Assembly (NCBI GenBank): GCA_019323495.1
Contig: JAHWHE010000027.1
Location: 1 to 48,607 of the forward strand
Length of the DNA: 48,607 nt
Direction of reading: 5' to 3'
Origin: Candidatus Woesearchaeota archaeon
GTDB taxonomy: Archaea > Nanobdellota > Nanobdellia > Woesearchaeales > WJKV01
The translations under genes and the position numbers were made by a program. Below are positions 40,541-47,601 of the stretch, piece after piece (the first letter of the stretch is position 1; every line of letters starts with the position of its first letter). The notes below the pieces were generated by a model that saw only the letters and a list, made by a program, of their open reading frames with translations, was not told the DNA's origin and made no database searches.

Positions 40541-41557
40541 GTGTCCAAGATTATTGAAGCGCAATTTTATCAAAAATTAGAAAATAAAACTGTCCAATGC
40601 ATGATTTGCCCGAAATCTTGCAGGATACAGGACAGGAAAAGAGGTTTCTGTAGAGTTAGGGAAAATCAGGACGGAAAACTGTTTTCTTTAGTATACGGCA
40701 GGCCTTCGAGCGCAGGCATTGATCCTATCGAGAAAAAACCGCTTTATCATTTTCATCCTGGATCATTGACATATTCTATCTCGACTGTCGGCTGCAACTT
40801 CGCCTGCCAGCACTGCCTGAACTGGCAGATCAGCCAGGCAAGCCCAGAGGATCTTCCGTCAATTGACATGCCGCCTGAAAAAGTTGTTGAGAATGCAGTA
40901 AAAGAAGGATGCAAGATCATTGCGTTCACTTACATTGAGCCTGTCATGTTCTACGAATACATGCTCGACATAATAAAATCTGCAAAAAAAGAAAAATTAA
41001 AAACAGTAATTGTGACGAACGGTTTTGTGAATCCAGAGCCTGCAAAGAAATTGTACAGCAAGCTGGACGCCGCCAACGTGGACATCAAGGGATTCACAGA
41101 AGAATTCTATAGAAAGATTTGTGCGGGCGAGCTGGAGCCTGTGCTTGATACATTGAAGATTATAAAGAAGCAGGACTGCTGGCTTGAGATGACGAATCTT
41201 ATAATCCCTACATTAAATGACGACTTGACAAAGATAAAAGAGATGTGCGAATGGATAAAGACTAATCTTTCTGATTCAACACCTTTGCATTTCAGCAGAT
41301 TCTTTCCTCATTATAAATTGACTGGTCTGCCTCCGACGCCTATCAACACCTTGCAGAACGCATACAAGATTGCAAAAGACATTGGTTTGAAATTCGTGTA
41401 TCTCGGCAACATCCCTCAGGGCGAACAGGAATACACTGTCTGCCCTAGATGCAAGGAAGTTCTGATTCAAAGAAGCAGTTTTTTTGAAGTTCTTGAAAAC
41501 AATGTCAGGAAAGGGCAGTGCAAATTCTGCGGAGAAAAGATTGACGGGGTTTTTTGA
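40541..41557 (+). CDS. amrS: AmmeMemoRadiSam-type radical SAM enzyme
   Basis: A 338-aa radical SAM protein. The SAM cluster motif is GCNFACQHC (C85, C89, C92). The N-terminus has another Cys set (C20, C23, C27, C37) and the GRPSSAGIDPIEKKPLYHFHPGS block typical of AmrS/COG1180. The C-terminus ends in a rubredoxin-like CPRC...CKFC pair that could bind a metal. AmrS normally associates with Memo and AMMECR1 genes; neither is here. GTG 40541 is the likely start, 20 bases after the beta-subunit stop, so it may be co-transcribed. The substrate is unknown. Confidence 0.9.
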   Translation: MSKIIEAQFYQKLENKTVQCMICPKSCRIQDRKRGFCRVRENQDGKLFSLVYGRPSSAGIDPIEKKPLYHFHPGSLTYSISTVGCNFACQHCLNWQISQASPEDLPSIDMPPEKVVENAVKEGCKIIAFTYIEPVMFYEYMLDIIKSAKKEKLKTVIVTNGFVNPEPAKKLYSKLDAANVDIKGFTEEFYRKICAGELEPVLDTLKIIKKQDCWLEMTNLIIPTLNDDLTKIKEMCEWIKTNLSDSTPLHFSRFFPHYKLTGLPPTPINTLQNAYKIAKDIGLKFVYLGNIPQGEQEYTVCPRCKEVLIQRSSFFEVLENNVRKGQCKFCGEKIDGVF

Positions 41558-41855
41558 ACAGGTATATGGTGTTGTGAAGCGCATTCCTAGAGGCAGGGTA
41601 GTCACTTACGGCCAGATCGCGCAGCATCTTGGAAAGCCTGGCTCAAGCAGGCAGGTTGGGTGGGCGCTGCACGCAAACAAGGACATCGAGAAGATACCTT
41701 GCAGGCGTGTCGTCAACAGGTTCGGAGGATGCGCAAAAGGATTTGCAGGCGGCGGTGAGAAAAGGCAGAGAGAACTGCTCGAGAATGAAGGGATTGTTTT
41801 CGAAAAAGACAGCACAATAAATCTTAAGAAATATGGCTGGAAAATAAGGACATAA
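41541..41855 (+). CDS. MGMT/alkyltransferase-like protein with altered active site
   Basis: A roughly 104-aa protein equal to the DNA-binding domain of O6-alkylguanine-DNA alkyltransferase: FFEQVYGVVKRIPRGRVVTYG, the arginine-finger region SSRQVGWALHANK, and IPCRRVVNR. The acceptor Cys54 is kept but the canonical P-C-H-R-V is P-C-R-R-V, with the catalytic His replaced by Arg. It may be a weak repair enzyme or a lesion-binding ATL-like protein. TTG 41541, preceded by GGAGA, gives the natural family start; TTG 41484 and ATG 41502 are alternatives within amrS. It overlaps the amrS end by 17 bases. Confidence 0.75.
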   Translation: MTGFFEQVYGVVKRIPRGRVVTYGQIAQHLGKPGSSRQVGWALHANKDIEKIPCRRVVNRFGGCAKGFAGGGEKRQRELLENEGIVFEKDSTINLKKYGWKIRT

Positions 41856-41859
41856 AAAT

Positions 41860-43443
41860 CTAATAATCAGGTTCGTCTTCTTCCTTGAATAGCTCTGGAT
41901 TCTGTTTTTCAATATCCTCATCAAGAAGCTCGTCGACAAAACTCTTTGTTTTCTGGACCTTGTATTTCTTCCGCCGTTTCTTTGGCTTCTCTGGCGTCTT
42001 TATTTTTTCAATCACAACTTCTGGTTCTTTTTGTTTCAGTTCAGGTTTTGCTTCTTCTTTAGAAATAGTTTCAGCAGGCTTTTCTTCTGCTGGCTTTGCT
42101 GTTTTTTTCTGTTTCTTTGGTGCGGCCTTTTTCTGCTTTTTTGGCTTGCTTTCCTTAGGCGCTTTCGCAGCCTTTTTCTCTTTTGCTGAATCAGGCTTTT
42201 TTTCTTCTACTGGAGGCGCTTTTTCTTGCGTTTTTTCTGCTTTCTCTTCTGTTTGTTCTTTTTTTTCCTCTGGAGTTTCTGCTTCGATTTTTTTTTTTGA
42301 TTCTGATTTTTTCTTGGATTTCTTCTCTTTTGTCTCGTCCCTTTTTCCCCTGAACAGGATTATCAAGATGATAAATATGATGATGACGACAATGATTACT
42401 TTGACAGGGCTCCTTTTAGCCCCTTCTTCTTGGTCAGGTGCGACTTCTTTTTCCTTTTCTTCAGGCTCTATGATGGGTTCAGTGGTAGTGCTCCTGCTGA
42501 CAATCACAACATCTTTTGGCTTGTCTCCGATAGAAATGAAATCCTTTTCATTATTCTTTATGTCGATAAGCTCAAGCCCTTCTTCTTTTACAACAATGAG
42601 TGCGCCGTCTGCAAAATCCATGCCAAACGCTTCGCCATCTAAAGGAATGGTCAATGTAACTTCGTTCTTGGTAAGATCTATGACTTGTATTGCAGAAGAA
42701 TCTTCATCTCCGTTCGCGCTGAGCAATGCCAGCCTGTTTCCCACAATGAGTTCATTATTGATATTTGTGTTCATGGTGTCCAGGTTGTCTGGCAGGAACC
42801 TGTTCTTCTCCATATCCAGCTTTATTATCTTGTTGTATTTCGTGTCGACAATGTATGCGATTTTTCCGTCCGAAGAAATCGCAATGTCTCCCGGACTGGT
42901 CAAAATAGTGGGATCTTTGATAGTATCTATTACTCTTTTTGTTTCCCTGTCAATAACATCTATAGAGCTGTCTGCCAGATTTGTGATATAAGCTCTTTCG
43001 TTTGTAAATGCAATGCCGATAGGAACTTCGCCGACTTCTATTGTTTTGTTCCCTACCAAATTTACTAGATCAATGACATGAATCTTGTTCGATTGGCTGC
43101 TGGCAACGTATGCTTCAAGGCCGTCAGGCGTAATCTGTACTCCGATTGGTTCGTCTGCAACCTTGATCTTTTTTATCTGTTTTAGATTTTCTATATCTAT
43201 TATAGAAATGCTGCCTTCTTTTGTATTTGTCACGACCGCGAGTTTCTTGTCAGGCGTTATCGAGATTTTGTTAGGTCCTTCCCCTACCTTTATCTTTTTT
43301 GTTTCCCCGCTGTATATATCAAGATGGCTGACGCTGTTGTCTGCGAATCTTGTAACCAATACCTCTACTGCAGAAGCAGAAGCTATTAATGACATGGTGA
43401 AAATAAGCATAATTGCAATTAATATTAGTAATTTGTTCCTCAT
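41860..43443 (-). CDS. Membrane-anchored beta-propeller protein with charged cytoplasmic tail
   Basis: A 527-aa protein. A signal peptide (1-25) leads into a YVTN/YncE-type beta-propeller of about seven blades (27-318), with repeats such as GPNKISITPDKKLAVVTN and EPIGVQITPDGLEAYVAS. A Glu/Pro linker, one membrane helix (347-364) and a 160-residue tail dense in Lys, Glu, Ala and Pro follow. The topology suggests an outside sensor or scaffold and a disordered inside tail. GGAGG is the ribosome-binding site; a TATA box lies near 43494-43505. Confidence 0.85.
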   Translation of the reverse strand: MRNKLLILIAIMLIFTMSLIASASAVEVLVTRFADNSVSHLDIYSGETKKIKVGEGPNKISITPDKKLAVVTNTKEGSISIIDIENLKQIKKIKVADEPIGVQITPDGLEAYVASSQSNKIHVIDLVNLVGNKTIEVGEVPIGIAFTNERAYITNLADSSIDVIDRETKRVIDTIKDPTILTSPGDIAISSDGKIAYIVDTKYNKIIKLDMEKNRFLPDNLDTMNTNINNELIVGNRLALLSANGDEDSSAIQVIDLTKNEVTLTIPLDGEAFGMDFADGALIVVKEEGLELIDIKNNEKDFISIGDKPKDVVIVSRSTTTEPIIEPEEKEKEVAPDQEEGAKRSPVKVIIVVIIIFIILIILFRGKRDETKEKKSKKKSESKKKIEAETPEEKKEQTEEKAEKTQEKAPPVEEKKPDSAKEKKAAKAPKESKPKKQKKAAPKKQKKTAKPAEEKPAETISKEEAKPELKQKEPEVVIEKIKTPEKPKKRRKKYKVQKTKSFVDELLDEDIEKQNPELFKEEDEPDY

Positions 43444-43565
43444 CTTAAACCTCCAATAACCTCTCTTTTTCCGATTTTATGGAGTTCGCAATACAATATA
43501 TAAATTTTTTCATTTTTTTAACTTCTTAATGACAAAGAAAATAATTACCTATCGGAGACTAACGA
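43444..43565 (-). promoter_or_regulatory. Intergenic region: propeller-gene promoter and T-rich tail
   Basis: On the minus strand, AATTTATATATTG at about 43494-43506 is a TATA box for the propeller gene, and GGAGG precedes its ATG. I see no gene in the rest. The remaining A/T-rich part follows the nitroreductase stop. Confidence 0.45.
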
Positions 43566-44216
43566 CTATTTGTTTTTCTTGACTTTTTTCTTCAGTCTTT
43601 CAAGAATTCTTCCTTTTTTCAGCTTTTCAATCGCTGCAGCAACAGGCTCGACATGCTGTCCGACAGGAAACAGGTCTTTTTCTTCATGCCGTGTGCCGTA
43701 TTTTCCAAAATAAGTGAGATCGTCCAGTCTGAATCTGCTCGGTGCAGGAACCTTCTCATCTGCATGGCCTAATGTAATTATTCCCTGCGGCCTTGCGTTG
43801 TCTGGGATATCTAAGTCTCTTTTCAACTGTCCTTCATCAAAAGCTCCAACAAAACAGGTTGCAAGCCCCAAAGATTCAGCAGCTAGCAGCATGCTCATTG
43901 CAGCCATTGCACAGTCCTGGACAACGTACAGTCTTTCTCCTCTTACGCCGTAGGTCTGGCTCGACCTTGACAAGGATGCGCAAATCACGATGTGGACAGG
44001 TGCAGTCTCCATCCATAATTGGTTGAAAGCTGCATTCGCTATCTTATTTTTTGTTTCTGGATCTTTTACAACAATGAATCTCCAAGATTGCAGGTTGCCT
44101 GCAGAAGGAGCATGATGGCCTGCATTCAATATCTTGGCCACTTTGTCCCATTCAATAGGGTCGGGCCTGTATTTTCGTATGCTTCTCCTCTTTTTTATCA
44201 GCTCATAAACGTCCAT
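43566..44216 (-). CDS. Nitroreductase-family protein
   Basis: A 216-aa flavoprotein of the nitroreductase family. It shows the N-terminal RRSIRKYRPDPI (FMN phosphate), HHAPSAGNLQSWRFIVV, and the mid AAMSMLLAAESLGLATCFVGAFDE with the late GIITLGHADE. It uses FMN and NAD(P)H to reduce quinones, nitro compounds or similar; the natural substrate is unknown. The C-terminus is Lys-rich. A minus-strand TATA box (AATTTATAAG, about 44240-44249) sits 30 bases before the ATG. Confidence 0.9.
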   Translation of the reverse strand: MDVYELIKKRRSIRKYRPDPIEWDKVAKILNAGHHAPSAGNLQSWRFIVVKDPETKNKIANAAFNQLWMETAPVHIVICASLSRSSQTYGVRGERLYVVQDCAMAAMSMLLAAESLGLATCFVGAFDEGQLKRDLDIPDNARPQGIITLGHADEKVPAPSRFRLDDLTYFGKYGTRHEEKDLFPVGQHVEPVAAAIEKLKKGRILERLKKKVKKNK

Positions 44217-44262
44217 AAGAGTGATGATATTGTTTTTACTTATAAATTTATCTCAAATAGAA

Positions 44263-44274
44263 AACCTTAAATAG
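44263..44274 (+). promoter_or_regulatory. TATA box for the repeat protein at 44301
   Basis: ACCTTAAATAGG begins about 34 bases before ATG 44301, and no ribosome-binding site is present. Confidence 0.45.
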
Positions 44275-44300
44275 GTAGTATCACTGAATTCACAGTTTCA

Positions 44301-44822
44301 ATGGCAATTACAAAGAAAATAGCAACAATTGGGATAAAGAGGGAGCCTGGTTTTCTGTATTTTATTGACAAGAATGGGAATGTCTGTTGCACTCTCGCTA
44401 AAAAGTTCAAGTCCCAGAAAGAAAAAGGCATCGATATTGTTGCAAATGCAAAGATAAGCAAAAAACAAGGCTGCATGTACTATGTTGATAAGGACGGGGA
44501 TGTGTGCGAAGTACAGATGAGCAGGAACGGCGCAAAGAAAAAGAAAAGAACAGAGAAAGCAAAGGCAGACATAAAATACATAGTGTATGAGCAGAACGGA
44601 AAGATGCGCCTGTTCAGGTCAAAGAAACTATTTCTCGCAGAGAACGGGCGAAACTTTGAAATCAGCGAGCCAGTGATAGAAAACAAACAGTACGGTGTCT
44701 GGCTGACATACGAGGCAAAAAGATCTACACGCTATAAGAAAACAAAGAAGTTCGTGAAATTAGCAAAACCTGCGAAGAATATCCGGTTGGTTAACAAAAT
44801 TCCTAAGAAGTACAGTTATTGA
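44301..44822 (+). CDS. Small basic repeat protein, unknown function
   Basis: A 173-aa basic protein. Two units share the pattern (F/Y)(I/V)DK(N/D)G(N/D)VC: residues 11-33 with FLYFIDKNGNVCCTLAKKF and 51-75 with CMYYVDKDGDVCEVQMSR. The D-K-D-G-D segment recalls a calcium loop, but the rest does not fit an EF-hand; a beta hairpin that binds nucleic acid or a ligand is as likely. The C-terminal half is Lys-rich and mixed. The gene directly abuts the convergent GNAT gene. Confidence 0.65.
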   Translation: MAITKKIATIGIKREPGFLYFIDKNGNVCCTLAKKFKSQKEKGIDIVANAKISKKQGCMYYVDKDGDVCEVQMSRNGAKKKKRTEKAKADIKYIVYEQNGKMRLFRSKKLFLAENGRNFEISEPVIENKQYGVWLTYEAKRSTRYKKTKKFVKLAKPAKNIRLVNKIPKKYSY

Positions 44823-45383
44823 TTACCAATGCAGCTTCGAAGTAAATATCCTCGTTCTTGGATGCGACAAAATCTTCTTCATTAATTTGTCTTTTCCGTC
44901 TAGATATAATGTATCTGCTTTCTGCCATTTGCTTTTCTGAATCTTGCCACCAGGCATTCTTTTGTAGAATCTCTTTACAAAAGTTTTGGTAATCTTGAAA
45001 CCGCATTTAGCGTAGAAAGGGGCATTCTTCGGACTACAAAAACCAATCCCTGTCTGTTTTGTTCTTTTCAGATATTTATGGATAGCCTGCATCACTATCT
45101 TTCCATAACCCTTTCTTTGTTTGACAGAAACAATGTCTCCGATCCCCAATATTTTATAGTCTTTTCCAAGGAACTCGAAAGTTATATGATGCAATCGTCC
45201 TATAGAAATTATCTTGTTGTTGGAATCGCGGACAATAAAGAAGATGTCGTCTGCAAACTTTTCACGATTTCTTGCCGTCAAAGGTGTTTTAACCGGCCAT
45301 TCCTTTCGCCAGACATCAGTCACGCGTTTACAGGTTGGTGCAGGCAGATCCCGGCCTCTCTGTATTTTCACACTGGTTTTCAT
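44823..45383 (-). CDS. GNAT-family acetyltransferase
   Basis: A 186-aa protein with the acetyl-CoA binding block GIGDIVSVKQRKGYGKIVMQAIHKYL (pattern Q-R-K-G-Y-G-K) and the later GFCSPKNAPFYAKCGF that closes the fold. It should acetylate an amine; the substrate is unknown. The start is ATG 45383 with AGAGG seven bases upstream; a TTG six codons earlier is rejected because the ribosome-binding site lies after it. Its TATA box overlaps the last codons of the small peptide gene upstream. Confidence 0.83.
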   Translation of the reverse strand: MKTSVKIQRGRDLPAPTCKRVTDVWRKEWPVKTPLTARNREKFADDIFFIVRDSNNKIISIGRLHHITFEFLGKDYKILGIGDIVSVKQRKGYGKIVMQAIHKYLKRTKQTGIGFCSPKNAPFYAKCGFKITKTFVKRFYKRMPGGKIQKSKWQKADTLYLDGKDKLMKKILSHPRTRIFTSKLHW

Positions 45384-45438
45384 AATTTCCTCTTTTTGCA
45401 AGAATAATAAAATAAAAAAGAATAGTATAAATATCTTT

Positions 45439-45516
45439 CTAAAATCTTGCGCCGACTAATGTTATGGCTACAAAGATTAAAAATACTGCTATTGCGAAGA
45501 AGGTTTTCATTTTCAT
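45439..45516 (-). CDS. 25-aa single-membrane-span peptide
   Basis: ATG at 45516 opens 25 codons ending TAG at 45439-45441. The product begins MKMKTFFAIAVFLIFVAI and ends TLVGARF, a positive start followed by one hydrophobic segment. AAGGTGA lies five bases before the ATG, and its TGA is the stop codon of the coiled-coil gene (45522-45524), so the two are probably translationally coupled. It could be a membrane partner or a leader peptide. It is too short to place by homology. Confidence 0.6.
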   Translation of the reverse strand: MKMKTFFAIAVFLIFVAITLVGARF

Positions 45517-45521
45517 AGAAT

Positions 45522-46499
45522 TCACCTTAGGTCATTGCATTTGTTTCGTAGGGTTCTTAATTCGTCTCTCAAATCTTCAAGTCTTTTTTCAGCTTCGTCT
45601 AGGTCGTCCTGCGCATCGTCAACATCTTCAAGCGCTCTTTCCACTCTTAATTGCGCCCTGTCAATGTCTGTCTGCGTTCCGTTTATCCTGTAGTCTGCGA
45701 GTGTTGCTTCTGCTGCGCTCAGGCTGTCTTTTTCCCTCTGCAGGTCTTCCTGCGCATCGTCCTCATCTTCCTCTGCGTCATTTATGTCTTCGTCAAGCGA
45801 TTTGATCTGTATATCACAGATCTCTTTGTTTAGATTGGAATATCCTATTGTTTTTGAGGCATACAGCTCTTTCAGTTGCTGGCACCTGTCTTTTAATTTC
45901 CGTAGATTGTCTTTTGCATCATTTGTCGCGTCTTCTGCATCGTCAAGCTCATCTTCTGCATCTTCTGCATCTGTCTCAGCATTCCTGAGCCTGTCATTCA
46001 GTCTGTTGAGCTCTTCCTGCGTTGCATTGATAGCAGCGTCTATCTCGATTTTGATGGCATCAACCGCATCTTCTTCCCTTCCAAGTTTTCGTTCTGCGCT
46101 TTTCTCGTCTCTTTTTGCATCGTCAAGCTCATCTTCTGCAGATTGTATCATCGAATCGCAGTTCTCTACTGTCAAGCCTTCAAAATCAGATCCTAATGAG
46201 GAGTAATCTATAACAGTCTCTTCTTGTTCTTGCACTGGTTCTTCTTTTTCTTCTTCAACAGGAGCGTACAACTTCTCTAGTTCAGCAATAATCTGTTTTT
46301 CCAGTTTCTCGCTGTTCTGCTGCATCTCAAGCAGTTCTTGCTGAAACTGGTTGTCTTTTGGGGATTCCAGCTCTACAAAGCTGTCAAGATCAATGCTTGT
46401 TCGAGAATATTGTGCAACAAAAACAACAGCAATAACTGCCGCAGCTAGAATAACTATAGCAACTATGCCGAATATCAATTTTTGGTTATTATCAGTCAC
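45522..46499 (-). CDS. Membrane-anchored acidic coiled-coil hairpin protein (copy 2)
   Basis: A 325-aa protein with a short inside N-terminus, one membrane helix (about 8-29), an acidic helical spacer, and two long helical hairpins rich in Asp, Glu and Ala. Hairpin 1 is bounded by C114 and C206 with the sequon N158-A-T near its middle. Hairpin 2 is bounded by C228 and C321 with N273-G-T. Disulfide pairing at the base and glycosylation at the tip are inferred from placement. It is a paralogue of the gene at 46534. GTG 46499 follows GGGGGA; the gene is 34 bases after the first copy. Confidence 0.85.
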   Translation of the reverse strand: MTDNNQKLIFGIVAIVILAAAVIAVVFVAQYSRTSIDLDSFVELESPKDNQFQQELLEMQQNSEKLEKQIIAELEKLYAPVEEEKEEPVQEQEETVIDYSSLGSDFEGLTVENCDSMIQSAEDELDDAKRDEKSAERKLGREEDAVDAIKIEIDAAINATQEELNRLNDRLRNAETDAEDAEDELDDAEDATNDAKDNLRKLKDRCQQLKELYASKTIGYSNLNKEICDIQIKSLDEDINDAEEDEDDAQEDLQREKDSLSAAEATLADYRINGTQTDIDRAQLRVERALEDVDDAQDDLDEAEKRLEDLRDELRTLRNKCNDLR

Positions 46500-46533
46500 T
46501 CTGCTCCCCCAAAATTAAGAAAAAAAAAGGAAA

Positions 46534-47601
46534 TTAATAAAGTCCGCTGCACTGCTGCTTGATTCTTCTAAGTTCTCTCTTAGCAACATCTACTGCGTCT
46601 TTTGCGTCGTCTTCGTCATCTTCTGCATCGTCTAGATCGTCTTCTGCGTCATCCAGGTCGTCTTCTGCATCGTCAATTGCGTCCTGTAGGTAATCAAGTT
46701 CAGATTGTGTAGCGTTTCTTGCCTGAGCTGCTGTATACGCAGCCTGCGCGGCAGTCAAATCATTTCGAGCTTCCTGAACATCATCTTTTTCATCGTCCAC
46801 ATCGTCTCCTGCATCATCTTCTGCGTCTTCTGCAGCGTCAACTGCATCTTCAGCAGCAGATATTGCAGCTGGGCATGTGTTCTTGTTCAGGTTCGAAAAG
46901 TCAACTGTTCCGCCGCTGTAAGCGGCTTTATTAGCGCATCTTCTTTTGATTTCCCTTTCTATGCGCTTAGCATCATCTTCATCGTCTTCTGCATCGTCAA
47001 CATCATCTTCTGCATCATCAACGTCATCTTCTGCATCGTCTACATCATCTTCTGCATCATCGATATTGTCCTGCAGCCTGTCTAGTTCAGATTGGGTTGC
47101 ATTGTTTAGTCTTGCAGTTGCCAATGCAGCTTCTGCCTGAGCTAGTTTGTCTCTTGCTTCTGTCAAATCTCTTTTCTCATCGCTCAGGTCATCCTTTGCG
47201 TCGTCTACATCATCTTCTGCATCATCTACTGCGTCTTCTGCAGCCGCTATAGCTGCGTCGCAGTTTGAAAGATCTTCTAATAGACCGTAATTATCAGTTG
47301 GCTGCTCTGTTTGCTCAGGTTGTTCAGCTTCCTGCTGTTCCTTAGCTTTTTCTTCTGCAGCTTTCTTTGCTGCGTCCAGCTTTATCTGCTCCAGCTGAGC
47401 TTTAAGAGCATCTTCCCGTGCCTGCAGTTCTGCCATTGCCTGCTGTCTTGCAAGCTCTTCAGCACTAGGTGTCTCGTCAATCAACTCGTCTTCTATCTCG
47501 CTCTGGTTCGCTAAAACGAAATATACTGCAACTGCTGCAGCTACCAGAACTACAATTATAACAATCGCCAATATTAGCTTTGTCTTCTTGTCTTTTTCCA
47601 T
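46534..47601 (-). CDS. Membrane-anchored acidic coiled-coil hairpin protein (copy 1)
   Basis: A 355-aa protein with a short basic inside N-terminus, one membrane helix (about 9-31), a Gln/Glu/Ala spacer (40-103), and two hairpins. Hairpin 1 runs C114 to C222 with sequon N167-A-T; hairpin 2 runs C243 to C351 with N296-A-T. Both span exactly 108 residues, and the sequon sits 53 after the first Cys in both. The second arms carry the heptad DDAEDDV or DDAEDDL repeated in series. GGGGGT is the ribosome-binding site. Function unknown; surface structure, spacer or cation binding are possible. Confidence 0.87.
   Translation of the reverse strand: MEKDKKTKLILAIVIIVVLVAAAVAVYFVLANQSEIEDELIDETPSAEELARQQAMAELQAREDALKAQLEQIKLDAAKKAAEEKAKEQQEAEQPEQTEQPTDNYGLLEDLSNCDAAIAAAEDAVDDAEDDVDDAKDDLSDEKRDLTEARDKLAQAEAALATARLNNATQSELDRLQDNIDDAEDDVDDAEDDVDDAEDDVDDAEDDEDDAKRIEREIKRRCANKAAYSGGTVDFSNLNKNTCPAAISAAEDAVDAAEDAEDDAGDDVDDEKDDVQEARNDLTAAQAAYTAAQARNATQSELDYLQDAIDDAEDDLDDAEDDLDDAEDDEDDAKDAVDVAKRELRRIKQQCSGLY
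46602..46672. repeat. 21-base repeat array encoding acidic heptads (hairpin 2 of copy 1)
   Basis: On the plus strand the units look like GTCTTCTGCATCGTCTAGATC with small synonymous differences. They encode D-D-A-E-D-D-x heptads on the minus strand. Codons vary while the amino acids do not, so the repeat is maintained as protein. Confidence 0.7.
46971..47066. repeat. 21-base repeat array encoding acidic heptads (hairpin 1 of copy 1)
   Basis: About four units of the type TCATCTTCTGCATCGTCAAC lie in a row with synonymous changes. They encode V-D-D-A-E-D-D heptads of the returning helix in the first hairpin. This is a coding repeat, not a CRISPR array: there are no spacers. Confidence 0.75.

Noticed and set aside
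41885..42991. Long plus-strand ORF rich in Ser and Phe
   Set aside because: It is the mirror of the Lys/Glu-rich tail and propeller gene on the minus strand, with no promoter or ribosome-binding site of its own.
45464..45805. Plus-strand ORF beginning MATKIKNTAIAKK
   Set aside because: It runs antisense through the 25-aa peptide gene and the 3' end of the coiled-coil gene and has no ribosome-binding site.
46600..47240. Regularly repeated DNA as a possible CRISPR array
   Set aside because: The units are adjacent 21-mers without spacers and encode heptads of an open reading frame.
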